DNA from: Ustulina deusta
Lineage: Eukaryota; Ascomycota; Sordariomycetes; Xylariales; Xylariaceae
Length of the DNA: 64,000 nt
NCBI GenBank assembly: GCA_023159155.1
Contig: JAJNNX010000001.1
Span: 2,046,001 to 2,110,000 of the forward strand
Direction of reading: 5' to 3'
This document shows positions 51,587-64,000 of this stretch, piece after piece. The notes under the pieces are model-generated. The model made no database searches. It worked only from the letters and a program-made list of their open reading frames with translations, and was not told the origin of the DNA. Numbering within the stretch: position 1 is the stretch's first letter; the number at the start of each line of letters is the position of its first letter. The translations under genes were made by a program, and so were the position numbers.

Positions 51587-52388
51587 ATGGCTAGCGACAC
51601 TACATATACCGTAGAGCCTAAGGCAGCGCACACACATACGGTCATCTTTCTGCATGGTCGTGACAGTAATTGCAGAGAATTTGCCGACGAACTTTTTGAG
51701 AGTGAGGCCTCCTAGTTAGTTGATCAGCTACGAACAGTCCAAACCCTTTTCCCGAATATTAGATGGGTATTTTCTAGTGCTTCTATTTTGCAGTTAAAAC
51801 GCTTTAGTACTGATATGTTGCAATGGTTCGATATGTGGTCTACTAAGAACCTGGCGGAACGTCTAGAACTGCAACATCCTGAACTACATTAGAGCATTAA
51901 GAAAGTTCTTGGCGTTATTAATAAAAAAGAAAGGTTAGTGCTACTAGAAAGGATTTTTTTTGCCGGAATCAGCTAAGGGTTCGTAACTGCGATAGCGGCC
52001 TTTTTGAGGACACACCGAAGAGGTTCGCTGGATTGATAGGACTGTGCAGCTGGATGCCAGTCGAATCACACACCAAGAATTACCAAAGATCCGAGGACAC
52101 GGCAAACATCGAAATCCTCACCAGACATGCTCAGCACCTGCACCCGGTCGTCATAAGATCGAGCCGTAGTACCCCTGTCTTCCTCAGTCACTCGGTAGAT
52201 GACAATGTCGTGCCAATAAAACTGGCAGAGAACTCGGAAATATCCTTCAGTCACTGCGGCTTCAAGTGGAGTGGAAGGAATACGAAAATGGCGGTCATTG
52301 GGTTAATGAACCTCAGGGCGTGGATGATATTGTTCACTTTATGAACAGACACATGGCGAGTGACTACTCGGAGTCACCTGAAGAATAA
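51587..52388 (+). pseudogene. Acyl-protein thioesterase/carboxylesterase-like hydrolase, RIP-type pseudogene
   Basis: Alpha/beta hydrolase of the phospholipase/carboxylesterase (APT1-like) family. Visible parts are VIFLHGRDSNCREFADELF (oxyanion-hole HG), the nucleophile region FAGIS-stop-GF where G-x-S-Q-G is expected, FAGLIGLCSWMP, PVFLSHSVDDNVVPIKLAEN carrying the catalytic Asp, and WKEYENGGHWVNEP carrying the catalytic His, ending in a stop at 52386. Three in-frame stops (near 51713, 51890 and 51975) fall where Gln codons are expected, consistent with CAR->TAR changes. Two frame changes are also needed, near 52018-52025 and 52240-52260. The neighbourhood is not AT-saturated. No product is expected. 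Confidence 0.82.
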
Positions 52389-52759
52389 GTTCGGAGTCCA
52401 CCACCGTGTCACCCGATGGATACTAGGATCTAGTTAATGCTTGCCTAACATATGCAATTCCAGATTCACTTAGGGTTGCTCCTTGTGGAGGAAATTGTTT
52501 TTCGTCCTCCTTCTACTTAGATTAGATTCACAGTGAATAATTAGAAAGCGTGTTATACGGAGTTGGTTGTTGTCCATACAGTGTTTTTTTACTTCTCTGC
52601 TGATATTAACTATTAATGCTCTCGCTTTTAAAGAATGAAGGAACGATTGGATTGGGACGCTGTACTTACTGCAAAAAAAGTGCGGCATAAAAAAACCCTT
52701 GTTTCACTCCAGTTGTTCCTCTTTCCGTTAAAATCGAGGGCAATAAGAAAAGTTAGTAC
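52389..52759. other. Intergenic, convergent gene ends
   Basis: About 370 bp between the 3' ends of the hydrolase pseudogene and the minus-strand ankyrin gene. Nothing else recognised. Confidence 0.4.
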
Positions 52760-54537
52760 CTATAGGCACCATTTCCTTTTACTTGCCTTCACTTCTTCTC
52801 GATAGCTGTATAGCCTCCTCTTCCCAAGTTCAATTTGATCGAGGATCTCGCCGAGTCCGTATTTCCTGAGGTCTCGACAAATATAACAGTCGACTTTTGG
52901 CCCAGAGTCTCCAAGTTCTGATTGAAATTCTCGGGCAGCGTAATACATATCCCCGTCATCATCCTCAAACCATATGTCACCCTCAGCATCCACTTCGGCT
53001 CGGTATCCGGCACGGCTCAGTGCATTGAATCGAAGCTGGACGGCGGGAAACGTAGACATCCGCTGTCGACCCTCTGCTGTTGAGATAGTTTCGTAAAACA
53101 ACGTGCCCGAATTTTGGCCATGTTCCGACATGTCGTGCTCGTAGTCCTCGTCATCATTGTCGTCCCGTTCAATATTATTGTCCTCATCGTGGTATTCGTC
53201 GTCGTCGCTCTCATACGACTCATCGTCATCCCCATCCTCGAAGACGTCTCTTTCTTTGTCTGTATCCCAATTTTCAGAGCAGACTAGCTCGGCACGCATA
53301 ATCAATCCGTTTTCCGACCAACGAATGGTCATTCTAGGCATTCTATCAATCTCAAATGCTTCATAAGACCGTTCAAGCGAGCGGCGTTGTGAAGGATTGA
53401 ACAGCCACTTTTCACCAAGACAAGATGAGAAGCTCCATGCTCTTGCAAATTCAGGAGACTTCATTTGCCACTCGTTGGTGTAATTGTATGTCGCTGGTCC
53501 GCAAACGCTGTCAAAATGACCCCACTGGCCTGTCTCAAAAGGATTTGCGCCGTGGAGCAGGAGATGAGTCAGTAGCAGTTCAGATTGAGAAAATTTGAAC
53601 CTGAGGGTGTGAATTAGAGATCTCCAAGCCTCATACCACGGAGTTACCAAGTGGCAGTCGGTGAAATCAGTCTTTACCCCACAGTACAACAAGAAATGCG
53701 TCATCGCATCTCGCTGCCGGGAAATAGTGATGAATATCACAGGTTCAGAAAAGCCCTTATTCCCACGATTTACATCTGCACCACATTCTATCAAGGCAGC
53801 CGCCATGGCCATGCGATTATTGATGACGATATCGACAAGAGGGATACCCCCCAAAACCTCGTCTATCTGAGGTTTAAGCCCCACGATTTCGAGTGCGAAA
53901 AGGAAACCTCTCCAATCGCCAGCTGCGAGTGCGCCGTGTAATAACGATCTCCTGTTTTCTACTTTCCAATCGGAAAACCCGACCGAGGTTAAGATATTAA
54001 GCCTTTGGTGATACGTGCGGCAAGGCTTAGTCTCGAAAAGTGAGGAAGGATTAATAGTGGAAGAATCGATCTCGGCCCCTCGAGATATAAGCTGAGAAAC
54101 AGAGTCTAAACAGCCAATCTTGAATGCATGCAATATTGCTGGCCTATAAGATCAAATTAGCATGAAGCTACATCGTCCCTTATACCTCTTATTGTTGGTT
54201 ACACCTACAATGAATCTAGCCCGTTAAAGATATTTGGATTATAACCAACATCGAGGAGATAATTCATTACTAATTGACCTTTAAATCTGGCGTTTCCCTT
54301 ATGGTGTAGTGTCTTTGATCTACCAGGGTCTTCTGTCGTTCGAAAGACATGCTATACGCTAATGGTTTAGTCAAACCTCTTGGCATCGGATATACACTAA
54401 TCCTCTGATAAAGTACTAACCTCAAGTAAACCACATCGTGTTTCATCATCAACATCATGAATGGTTGATTGGCCTGTTTCTATGAGATATCGCACTATGG
54501 AAATCGGGAGGCAGGTAAAGAAGATGGCTTGGTACTA
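52760..54537 (-). pseudogene. Ankyrin-type protein gene, 5' truncated at the RIP block
   Basis: A minus-strand gene in at least three exons: about 54421-54537, 54209-54351 and 52760-54143. Introns 54352-54420 and 54144-54208 have good splice ends. Ankyrin-like units are visible (SIVRYLIETGQSTIHDVDDE; LVMNYLLDVGYNPNIFNG; CLDSVSQLISRGAEID; MAAALIECGADVNRGNKG). An Asp/Glu-rich low-complexity segment comes from about 53240 to 53110, and then a C-terminal region with CYICRDLRKYGLGEI. Upstream of 54537 the frame meets a stop and then AT-rich repeat DNA, and no ATG is found, so the 5' end seems lost. If expression begins at Met of 54133 a 457-residue protein is still possible. Function unknown; ankyrin repeats mediate protein contacts. 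Confidence 0.7.
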
Positions 54538-56809
54538 CGCCCCATACGCATCCACTATATATTGTAGAGGTACCACCTCATCCAACTATACCTAGACTTG
54601 TTTTTTAATATATAATACAATACTATATACCTACTATATATACTTATTTTTAACTAGTTATAAGCCCGGAAACTTACAACTTATAATACTTATAAATTAC
54701 TTTATAATTATTTCTTATAATTAACTAATAATAATTATTACTTTACTTACTATTATTTAAATTATTTTATAATATTTAAATATAACTACTACTATTTCTA
54801 TTGAGCTAAAAACTAATAATAATACTAAAAGTAATACCTTAGTAAAAACACTATACTTTAGTAGTAGCTACCTATTTTGTTACAAATGCCCTAATATACT
54901 AACTATATAACTAACAAAATATACTATATTTACTAAATCTAACAAATAATCTTTACTATACTTATATTTCTAATAACTATTATTATTATTATTATTAATA
55001 TTTGCAGCTTATTATTAACTATTAATAAAAAATAAAAATCGATCTACTTTAGTATTTGTTATATAAAAGCATAAATCACTTAAAATACTAGATAAGCTAA
55101 CGTTCTTTTAATAACCAGAAATTTAGCTAAAACTAAGCTAAAAAAACAATAAACAATACTTCGGACATTTAGAACTAAATCAAAAATTTATTTAAATTCT
55201 AAACTAAGCTTGTTTATAAATACTTAAAAAATTACTATAAAATATAACTTTAAAACTTAACTATTTATTTTACTAATTTACTACCAATTTTTTAATAAAA
55301 AAAACTTCTTATATCTTATATAAAAACTTAAAAACTATTACGATCAGTTGAGTAAAGCTTCCATAGCTAGTTTATTAATACTATAAACAAAAACTTTAAG
55401 TTAAAAAAAAAAAATAGAGTTTATAAAGTAGATAGATATAAACTTTATATATATAGCTATAAAGTTATAGGTTGGTTTATACATAAACTTTTTATTTTAT
55501 TGCTATATAAGTCTAGAATTTTTATAAGTTTTGCTAAAACTAGACTAACTATTACATTACTTTTTTCTAAAACTAAAAGTTTAGACATAGTTTTAATTTA
55601 AAATTATTAATAATATTAAATTTATATAATTTTTTTATATTATACTACTTTATTATTATATATATTTATTTTTATAATTTTATAAGAGGTCTAGGAGCTT
55701 TTTTATAAGTTTTATAGAATTAGTCAAACTTAATTAGTATATTTTTATAATTTTAAGCTATATATTAAATATTATTAGGGTTATAGCTTTTTTAAATAAT
55801 CTAATATTATAGCTTTTTATTTTTTATATATATTTTTAATTGTTTGATTTGTTTAACTTTAAATTCTGTTTTGCTATTAATATTTTAAGCTAAAAATAAT
55901 AATTAGATTTATTAAAATAAAAAGTTATTATTTATTTTTTATAATTAGTTAGCATAAAATAAGTTTTTTATTTTATAAAAATTAAACAAATTAAAAATAT
56001 AGCTAAATTTTTGTTTTTTTAAAATTTTAAAAAGTTTAACTAATTAAAAGTTTAATCTAATAGTTAGTACTTATATTATAAAACTTTATTTTTTATTTTA
56101 AAATTTATTAAGCGTTTTTTTTTGTTAGTTTATAGCTTATATTATTTTTATATAAAAATTGCTATATTATATGCTATTTTTTAAATATTTTAGGTTTAAT
56201 AGACTAGTTTAAATATTTATTGTTTAATATTAGAATTTATAATAATTTTGCTAACTAATATTTATTATTAAAAAGTTTTATATTTTAATTTTTATTGCTA
56301 CTTTTAGTAATAATATATTAATTAATAAATATTTTAATTGTTTTAGTATTTATTAATATAAAAATAGAATTATTAGTTTAATTTTTAATTAGTTAATTTT
56401 ATTGCTTTTTAAGTTTAAAGATAGTAAGTATTACTAAAGCAATATTTAGTACTTATAAAACTATTAATTATTACTATAAACTTAAAAATAAACAGTCCTA
56501 TATTATTTAATATTTATATATTTAGTATACTAAAAAATTTATATAAACTTTTATAATATTATATAGCTAGTAATTCTATAATATCTATTTTTTTGCTAAA
56601 TAAAATTATAATTAAACAGCTAAACTTATTTATAAATATTTATATATAATTATAACTTTATTAATTAAATAGCATATTTTTATTATTTATTACTATATAT
56701 TACTATACTATAGCTAATATAAATAATAAATAAAAAAAGCCAGAAGTTCTATTTTATAATATTTTGTTTTTTTTATAGTTATAATAATTATATATATATT
56801 ATTTATAAT

Positions 56810-57033
56810 TGTTTGAATGGAGTGTACTGCATATTTCCAAGGCAGCAGTACATGCCTGTAAGGTTGGTGGAATACAGTCTATTCACTATATGCCACACTC
56901 AAAAGGAAGGAAAGAAAGGAAGGAATTGGGTAGGTGGTCCCGGACCCCTTGGCCCAGACCCCCCCTTGGCCAGACCCCTTCGTACGAAGGGGTCCGTAAG
57001 TGCCCTAGCTAATTGCGTACGATTAATCCAACA
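56810..57033. repeat. Solo LTR, not RIP-degraded
   Basis: A 224-bp island of ordinary composition in the AT-saturated block. It begins TGTTTGAATGGAGTGTACTG, ends GATTAATCCAACA, and is flanked on both sides by ATAAT (56805-56809, 57034-57038), a 5-bp target duplication. TG...CA ends and size fit a solo LTR. It contains the perfect 22-bp palindrome at 56973-56994. Being short and alone it would escape RIP, or it arrived after RIP had acted. Not similar to the LTRs of the elements identified above. Confidence 0.8.
56973..56994. repeat. Perfect 22-bp palindrome in the solo LTR
   Basis: GACCCCTTCGT followed by its exact reverse complement ACGAAGGGGTC. It sits in a GC-rich stretch that repeats GACCCC/GGCC words. 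Confidence 0.9.
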
Positions 57034-60000
57034 ATAATTATATTTTAAATAAAACTAATAATATTTTTGTTTTAATATTTTAATTGTTTTATATTAACTT
57101 TAATATATAATAATTAAAAATATATAAACTTTTTAAATTAAAACTATATAAAAAAAATAGGATTTAAAATAACTTTAAATATATATAACTTTTTATTTTA
57201 ATTTTTTAGATTTTATAGCTAGTTTTTTTATTTAATTAAGTTTATTAAATTAGTTCTTTAAAAAATATTAGGTAAAAAATCTATAGTTAATATAAAACTT
57301 AGTATTTTATTAAGCAGAACTAATATTATTATTATTTTTTTAGCTTTTTTAGTTTTAATTATAAAAAGCTTAGTTATTTTTTTTAATAAAATATTAGCTA
57401 TTATATTTTTTTGTTCTAATTAGTATTAAAAAATAATATTAAAGTTTAATAAAAAGTTGGCCTAATATACTTATTATATTAATAAAATTTATTTATTTAA
57501 AAAATATAATAATGCTTAATAATTAATTATTATAAAAAATTTAGTTCTAAAAAGCTTTAAGTAATAATATTCTAAAGTTTATAGTTTTAAATTAAATAAG
57601 TTTATTTAGTTAATATTATTATTTTAAAAAAATATTTTATAAGTTTTTAAGTTATATTTTTTTATTACTACTAAATAATTTTTTTTATTATATTATATAA
57701 AATATTTATTTTTATTTGTATTAATTAGCTAGGCCTAAAAAAAGCTAAAACAAATACTTTATATATTAGTAATTTTATATATTTAAAAGTTTATTTTTGT
57801 TTTAGTTCTATTATAAATAAAATCTTTTTTTTAATAATTAATTAAAAAAAGAAGCAATTTTACTAGCATAGTAAATAAATATATAAATATAATTATAAAA
57901 CTTAAAAAATAACTGGATTAATTTAGTATTTTTAAAATTATTAAAATCTTAATTTAAAATTATTTAAATTTTTATAAAATTAATTCTAATTTTTACTTTA
58001 ATTTTTATAACTATTTTTAAATAATTAATAATAAATATATTAAAATAAAATCTTTTAATATTTTTTTAATATTTAGCTTAATATAAGCAGTAAATTATTT
58101 TTTTATAATAAGTTTAGTATTATTTTTTAGTTTTTAAAATAAATCAAAATATTATTTAAAAGTTTTTAAATTTATATATTAATAAAAACTTACTACTAAG
58201 CAAGTTTTATTTTTAAACTAAATAATAAAACTTTTTATTAAAATATTTTTTTACAAATTTTTAAAAAAATAAAATAAAATAATTTTATAATTAATAATAA
58301 TTAATAAAAAGTTTTAATAATATTTAGTTTTATAAAATAAATAGTATTATAATAATTAAATATAATATTATTAATATTTAAAACTAATATAATTTAATTT
58401 TTTAAATATATATTTTTTTATTAATAATTAATTATAACCTTATATTTAATTAATTTAAGTTTAAATATAAATAAAACAAAAATAATATTTAAATTTATAT
58501 TTTATTTAATAAAGTTTATAATAAATAGCTTATTTATAAACTTTTTCTTAAATAAAATAAATTATATAAATATTTAATATTAATAAAGCTTAAAAATATA
58601 TTAAATTTTAGTTATAATAATAGCAAAATTTTAGATTTTCTTTTTAAAAAGAATCTTTTTAAATATAATAGCTAAAAAAACAAAAAGTTTTATATTAACT
58701 TTATATATTTAAAGGTTTTTTTTTAAAAAATAAAATTAGTTTATTATTAAAAATCTTTTATAATACTATTTAATTAATCTAAATCTATTTTTTTTATAAA
58801 ATATTAATTATTTTTATATTTTTTTTAAATAGCTTAATATAATTATTTTTAATTATTATAAACTTAATTATAATAAACTTTTTTAAAGTTTTTTTAATTA
58901 ATTATTTTTATTTATTTTAATAAAAATAATTTTAAAAGTTTTATATAATCTTTTTAATAATAACTTAATTTTTTTTGTTTTAGGTTTAGAAGTCCTAAGT
59001 TTTTTTTTTTTTTTTTTAGTTTTAATTATTTTAAAAATAATTATTTTATTTTTAAAAAGTTGTTTTAATATTTAATAGTATTTTTTTAACGCTTAATTAT
59101 ATTAATTAGTATTTTTTATATTTTTAAGTTTATATTTTATTATTTATAGCTAAAAAGTTTAATTATAATTATTAGCAAAAATTAAACTAATAAAAATAAA
59201 TTATTTAGTTAAATTAATTATTATTTTTAAGTTTTTATTAAAATATTTTGTTTTATTAATTATTTAATATTCATAATAATATTATAACTAAAATTAATAA
59301 CTTAAAATATTTAATTTTTAAATTATTAATTATTAATTTTTATAGTATGTATTAAATATTTATAAATTTTGCTAATTATTTTGTTTTAATAGTTATAAAA
59401 CTTTTAAAGTTTAGCTAAACAAACTATTTTTATTTTTAATTATTATATAAAACTAAAGTTTTTATTTTAATATTATTAATTTGTTTTAACTATATATTTT
59501 AGCTAAAATAAATAAAAAAACTAATAAAAAATTTTTTATTAATTTTATTTGTTTTTTAAATCAAATAAACTATTAAAACTGTTCTTATTATAGATTTTTT
59601 TTACTAGTTAAATATTTAAAATTTTAAACTTTTAGTTAAAATAATTAATTAATAAATATTTTTTTTGATTATAAATAAAATAAGTTTTATTATTTTAATA
59701 GGCTTTTTTTTTTTATAGTTAATGCTTATTTTAAAATTTTTAAAGTTAACTAAAAATTAATAAGCAGGTTTATTAAAAGTTTAATTATTTAAGTTAGATT
59801 TTTATTTAATTAAATTAGCAAGTTTAATTTATTAATAATTTTTATAAGTTTATTTAATATTATATACTAATTTAATAATTTTATTAATAAATAATTTATA
59901 AAAAATATTTAAATTTATAAAAACTTTATATAAATTTTTTTTTAAGTTTATATAAAAATAGTTTTATAATTTCTATTTTTATTATAACTTAATAAATTAA

Positions 60001-60721
60001 TACTTTTAAACTAAACTATTAAATATAAAATTAAATTTATTAATATTTTTATTAATTTTATATATGTAAACTTAAAATATTTTATAAATAATAACTATTT
60101 AATTAAAGTTATAATAAACTATTAATAAAGTTTAAATTATTTTAATAATATTATTAAATAGTTTTTTAATTAAATAAAAAAATATTTTTATTAATTTTTT
60201 AATATTTTTTTAATTAGCTTATAATATATTAAAATTAGCTATTTTTAGTTTAAAATATAATAATATTTTTATTTAGCTTTTTTATTAGTTTATAAACCTA
60301 ATTATTAAATAAAATTTTATTTTTTGCAAACTCACTAAAATTAATTTTTTATATTTTAGCTTTTTTAATATAAATGAAGTTTAAAATATTAAAAAATAAA
60401 CTAATAAAATAAAAAGCAAATAAAGCAATAAAACCAAAAAGTTTAAAATTAATATTTTTAAATATATTATTTATTTTAAGTTATTTTAGTTTTAGTTTAG
60501 ATTTTGTTTTTTTAAGTTTTAACTTTTTGTTTTTTTTAGATTTTCTTTTAAGTATTAGTTTGTTTAAAACGTTTATAAAAAATTCTAATGCTTAATTTTT
60601 TTTTTTTTTTTTTAAATTTTTTTTTAAAATTATCTAATAATAAAAAGCTAACTATACTTAAAAATTAAAGTTGTTCTAATTATTTAAAAACTAAAAATAA
60701 AATAAAAATATTTAAAATTAG

Positions 60722-61022
60722 ATTTGGATTACTCTCACCGAGCGTTAGCGAGGTGAGTGTGATTTTGAGAGCTTGAAAATTAGCAAAAGATTGAAGAGTA
60801 TGCTGCGCGAAAGCCAGACGATGGATTGGGTCTCCGAATCCGTTGCGTTTCGTTATGCAGAAATAACTCTTCAGTGGGCAGCAAAGTCCCTATTTATGTT
60901 AGTTTTTGGCCTGGTCGATTCGGAAGCGGTTTGCTTCGGGTTCGGTCATTTCTCGGACTCTCGGCTTCAAAGGAAGCCGAACGGCCCGATTACAACAAAA
61001 AAAAAAAAAAAAAAAAAAAAAA
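60722..61022 (+). mobile_element. SINE-like retroposon with A26 tail
   Basis: About 275 bp of ordinary composition between two AT-saturated blocks, ending in an uninterrupted run of 26 adenines (60997-61022). The 5' end can fold (CTCACC...GGTGAG around GAGCGTTAGCGA). A second hairpin-like region GGCTTC/GAAGCC precedes the tail. No clear box A/box B pair, protein frame or target duplication was found, so a tRNA-derived SINE is only one option; a retroposed small RNA or a LINE 3' end is also possible. Confidence 0.5.
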
Positions 61023-61029
61023 CCTAGCT

Positions 61030-64000
61030 ATTCCCACTGCACTACTACTAGCCAAAAAGTTATAACTTATAGTTTTTTAAAATATTTTTATATAAACTTA
61101 AACCTAGCTCCTAACTAATAAAAAACAAAAATACTAAATAAAAAACAAAAAATATCAAATAATATAAACATAACTGCTCTATTTATTAATAATGCCCTAC
61201 TATTTTTATTACTAAGACCCTTAAACCTAATATTCCTAGCTGCCCGGGATAATACAAAAAAAATAAAAAAAATACCAGAACAAAAACCAAGCATCCTTAG
61301 CAAAATATTTAATAAATTTAGGCATTAAAAAAATTAATGCTTATTAGTAACAAAAGTACTACCTATAACACTATAAAACTTAATAGCTACAGTCCTATTA
61401 AACTCTAGCTTTAAAAAGATTTTAATAAAAATAAATCTTTTAAATATACTAAAGCCAAAAATAACAAAACTTATAAAACAAATTACTAATTATATTATTC
61501 TAAATAGCAGCTATAGCTAAACTAACTTTAATAATAAATCGCTATTTATAAAACTCTAACCTTATAACAGGCCGCTAGTTTATAAAATTAATAGTACTAT
61601 AATTATTCTAAAATAAATAAATACTACTAGATGTTCTACTATTATAAACAAAAAAACTAAAACAGTTATTATTAATAATACTATTTATTGCTTTAAAACA
61701 AGCATAAATCTAGTTTTAATATCCTAACTTAAAAAAAAAAAGCAAAATTTTTATTTTATTAAAATAAGGCCTAAGTAGCTATAAAAAACATACTTTTTTA
61801 ACAGCAAAAAAGTCTAGCAAACTATATATAGTTGATTAGCCAAACAAAACCACTTAAATAGCCGCTTTTAATATTACTTTTTTAGCTTACTTAGTTAACC
61901 TTACCCTAAAAGTATAGCATCAACAACTTAAACATATAAATAATAAAAAAATATAAAAATTAATAATAATAATAAAAAGTATTACTTCTTAAACCAAATA
62001 TTATTTTTATAAAGCCTATATTAAAAAAAGAATACAAACAAAACCTTATAAAAAAAAACTTTCCAAAAAAACCTACTTTATAAAGTCCTTTTATTTCAAT
62101 AAAGCTAGCATACCAAAAAATATTTTTATAAACTATAATAAATCTATAAAATAAATAGTTATCTTTTATAACTTTACTAGCAAAATTTAAACTATTTTTT
62201 TATTAAGTCCAAGTTTATAATTTTTAGAATTTAAAAAACTTCTATAAAAATAAAAAAAATCTAAACAATAATACTAATATATTAACTTAAATAAACTAAA
62301 AATATATATAAATAAAGATTTTATTTATTATTATACTTAAAAAAATATAACTATTAAATATTTTATTATAAAGCAGTACTAATAAAATAAAAAAATAAAA
62401 AAGTCTATCTAAACACTAAAAAATATAGTACAAGCAATACTAGTTATAACAAAAAAAAGAATTTCTACTAAACTTCTAGCCTATTTATATTTAAATAACT
62501 ACTTATATTAAGAATAGATAACGCTTTAAAAAAATAGTATTAATACTATACAAAAATTAGTATAGCAAATAGCTAAACTATTATTATATAATTATTTTTA
62601 GTATACTAAAAAATTATATACTAAATAATAAACTAAATATACTAAAAACAAAAACTATTCTTTATAAAATACTAAAATATAAAAATAATAAAACATATAA
62701 CTATATTATTTATAGATTTAATAACTTTACTATTATAACTATTAATAATATTACTTTTATAAAAAAACATTTTTATATATTAATAAAAAATGCTAAAAAA
62801 TTAACAAAAAAGCGCTATAGATTATTATTACCCCCTAGCAAACAAAAATGAAAGCAGGCCGCTAGAAAAGCAAAAGAAACAAAAATAACTACTTAAAAAA
62901 AAAACTAGCTTTTAATCTATTACTTATAAAACCTCTAAAATTATATATATTAGCAGCCTATATAAAAATACCTTTATTATTTCTAATACCCTTTAGAAAT
63001 CAATAACCTTTAATATATATATTACTAGTACTACTATACCTTAAACTAAAAAGCCTAGTATAAAAAGCACTACAATTTTACTATAATTTATATTTTTAAA
63101 TATAAGTTTTTAATTATTTATAATATAGCTTATACGCTTTATTACCTATTTTTAAAATAGCTATTATAATACTATTATTTATATTATTAATAGTAAATAT
63201 AAAACTAAAAAACTATAAACAAACTAAAAAAAACATTAAATAGCTTAAATAATATAAAGCTATAAAAACAAAATATTAATTACTTATTAATAATAAAACT
63301 TAAATATTTTATAAATTATTTACTAACAAAAATTTTATAACTAGAAAATAAGTTTATAAAATTAAAAAAAGCTTTAATAAAAAAGTTACAAAGTATAAAA
63401 TATAATAAGTTATTTAAAACTTTAAACAAATCTTTAACGAAAATTATAATAAAACTTTTGCTTTAGTAATAAAACCAATAAGTTATAAAGCTATTTTTAT
63501 AATTATTACAGCCCTAAATCTTAAAATTAAACAAATAAATATTAAAACTGCTTTTTTATATAAAAAAATAAAAAAAAACATTTATATTTAATAACTACCT
63601 AAATTTAATAATAGAACTAAGAAAGGTTATAAACTAAACAAAACACTTTATAACTTAAAACAAACTTTTAAAATATAGTATTAAATATTAGCTGATTTTC
63701 TAAAAATACTAGGCTTTAAACTACTAAAATTAAACATTAATATATTTACTAAAAAATATATATATATAACTATTTATATTAATAACTTATTCATAATAGG
63801 ACTTTTAAAAAAAAATTAACAAAATTAAAAAAATATTATTAAAAAAATTTAAAATCTAAAATCTAAAGCTATACTCTTTCTATTTTAGTATAACTATTAC
63901 TTAGGACCAAAAAAATAAAACTATTTTCTTTAGTTAAAAAGCCTACCTAAAAAAAATAATTAAAGAACTAGGCCAATAAAAAACATATATAATTACTACA
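61030..64000 (+). mobile_element. Ty1/copia element, RIP-degraded, cut by window end
   Basis: Plus-strand copia remains. A decayed protease/linker (NNKSLFIKL, then NNTIYCFKTSINLVLIS) lies at about 61530-61720. The pre-integrase zinc region (SSKLYIVD, then LKVHQQLKHINN-like) is at 61810-61950. Reverse transcriptase at about 63470-63950 has INIKTAFLY, LNKTLYNLKQTF, IYINNLFIIG (catalytic Asp pair now Asn) and YYLGPKK. The order protease-integrase-RT identifies Ty1/copia. LTRs and the 3' end are not seen; the 5' LTR may have been lost next to the SINE-like sequence. Confidence 0.85.

Larger units (their letters stand above)
54590..60720. mobile_element. AT-saturated RIP-degraded repeat block, unclassified
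   Basis: About 6 kb of A/T-only-looking sequence (runs of TTTTTAA, TAATAATT, almost no C or G), ending abruptly against the ankyrin gene on the left. Stretches between stops on both strands hint at former coding, but no diagnostic motif could be read with confidence, so the element type is left open. It contains the undamaged solo LTR at 56810-57033. Confidence 0.75.

Noticed and set aside
53157..53366. Serine-rich open frame on the plus strand
   Set aside because: It is the complement of the Asp/Glu-rich part of the ankyrin-type gene.

Overview
The window looks like nuclear DNA of a filamentous ascomycete (Pezizomycotina). Genes carry short introns (48-111 bp) with GT...AG ends and CTAAC/CTGAC-like branch sites. 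The protein families are typical of these fungi: UbiA-type prenyltransferase, GMC oxidoreductase, vanillyl-alcohol-oxidase-like flavoenzyme, HPP membrane protein, F-box, family-1 glycosyltransferase, ankyrin and NLR/TPR relics. The composition is sharply bimodal: gene-bearing DNA of ordinary GC alternates with very AT-rich blocks. Readable retrotransposon proteins in those blocks are riddled with CAR->TAR, TGG->TAR and D->N (GAY->AAY) changes, the signature of repeat-induced point mutation (RIP). No species can be named from the sequence alone.

Layout. 1-6884: ordinary-GC DNA with no gene I can support. 6885-7968: intact short-chain dehydrogenase, one intron. 8915-9384 and 10389-10700: relics of TPR and NB-ARC/TPR (fungal NLR) genes. 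11181-11640: C-terminal half of a UbiA-family gene. 11756-38575: about 26.8 kb of nested, RIP-degraded transposons splitting that gene. 38694-39170: N-terminal half of the same gene. 39296-40923: GMC oxidoreductase pseudogene, divergent from the UbiA half. 43035-45518: apparently intact ten-exon VAO-type flavin oxidase. 46104-47003: HPP-family membrane protein. 48082-48621: F-box protein. 49146-50588: family-1 glycosyltransferase. 51587-52388: thioesterase/carboxylesterase-like pseudogene with three Gln->stop changes. 52760-54537: ankyrin-type gene lacking its 5' end, on the edge of a second AT-rich block. 54590-60720: RIP-degraded repeats holding an undamaged solo LTR. 60722-61022: SINE-like sequence with an A26 tail. 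61030-64000: RIP-degraded Ty1/copia element running off the window.

The 26.8 kb insertion can be unpicked by target-site duplications (TSDs). The host element is a plus-strand Ty3/gypsy chromovirus (Gypsy-A). It was hit by a minus-strand gypsy element (Gypsy-B, 13301-20976, TSD CTAAA), by a minus-strand LTR element with no recognisable pol (LTR-C, 22807-32941, TSD TTTCT) and by a Fot1/pogo-like DNA transposon (35114-36964, TA TSD). LTR-C in turn carries a Ty1/copia element (Copia-D, 26925-32877) inside one of its LTRs, with TSD AAGGG decayed by RIP. The whole block is bracketed by a direct repeat of about 195 bp derived from the UbiA gene itself.

The SDR, UbiA-type enzyme, GMC oxidoreductase, VAO-type oxidase and glycosyltransferase are a plausible tailoring set for a terpenoid or aromatic metabolite. 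They may be the remains of a biosynthetic cluster broken by the insertion and by RIP-like mutation; this is inference. Intron and exon limits were worked out by hand from splice consensus and reading frame. Transposon domain limits are approximate.
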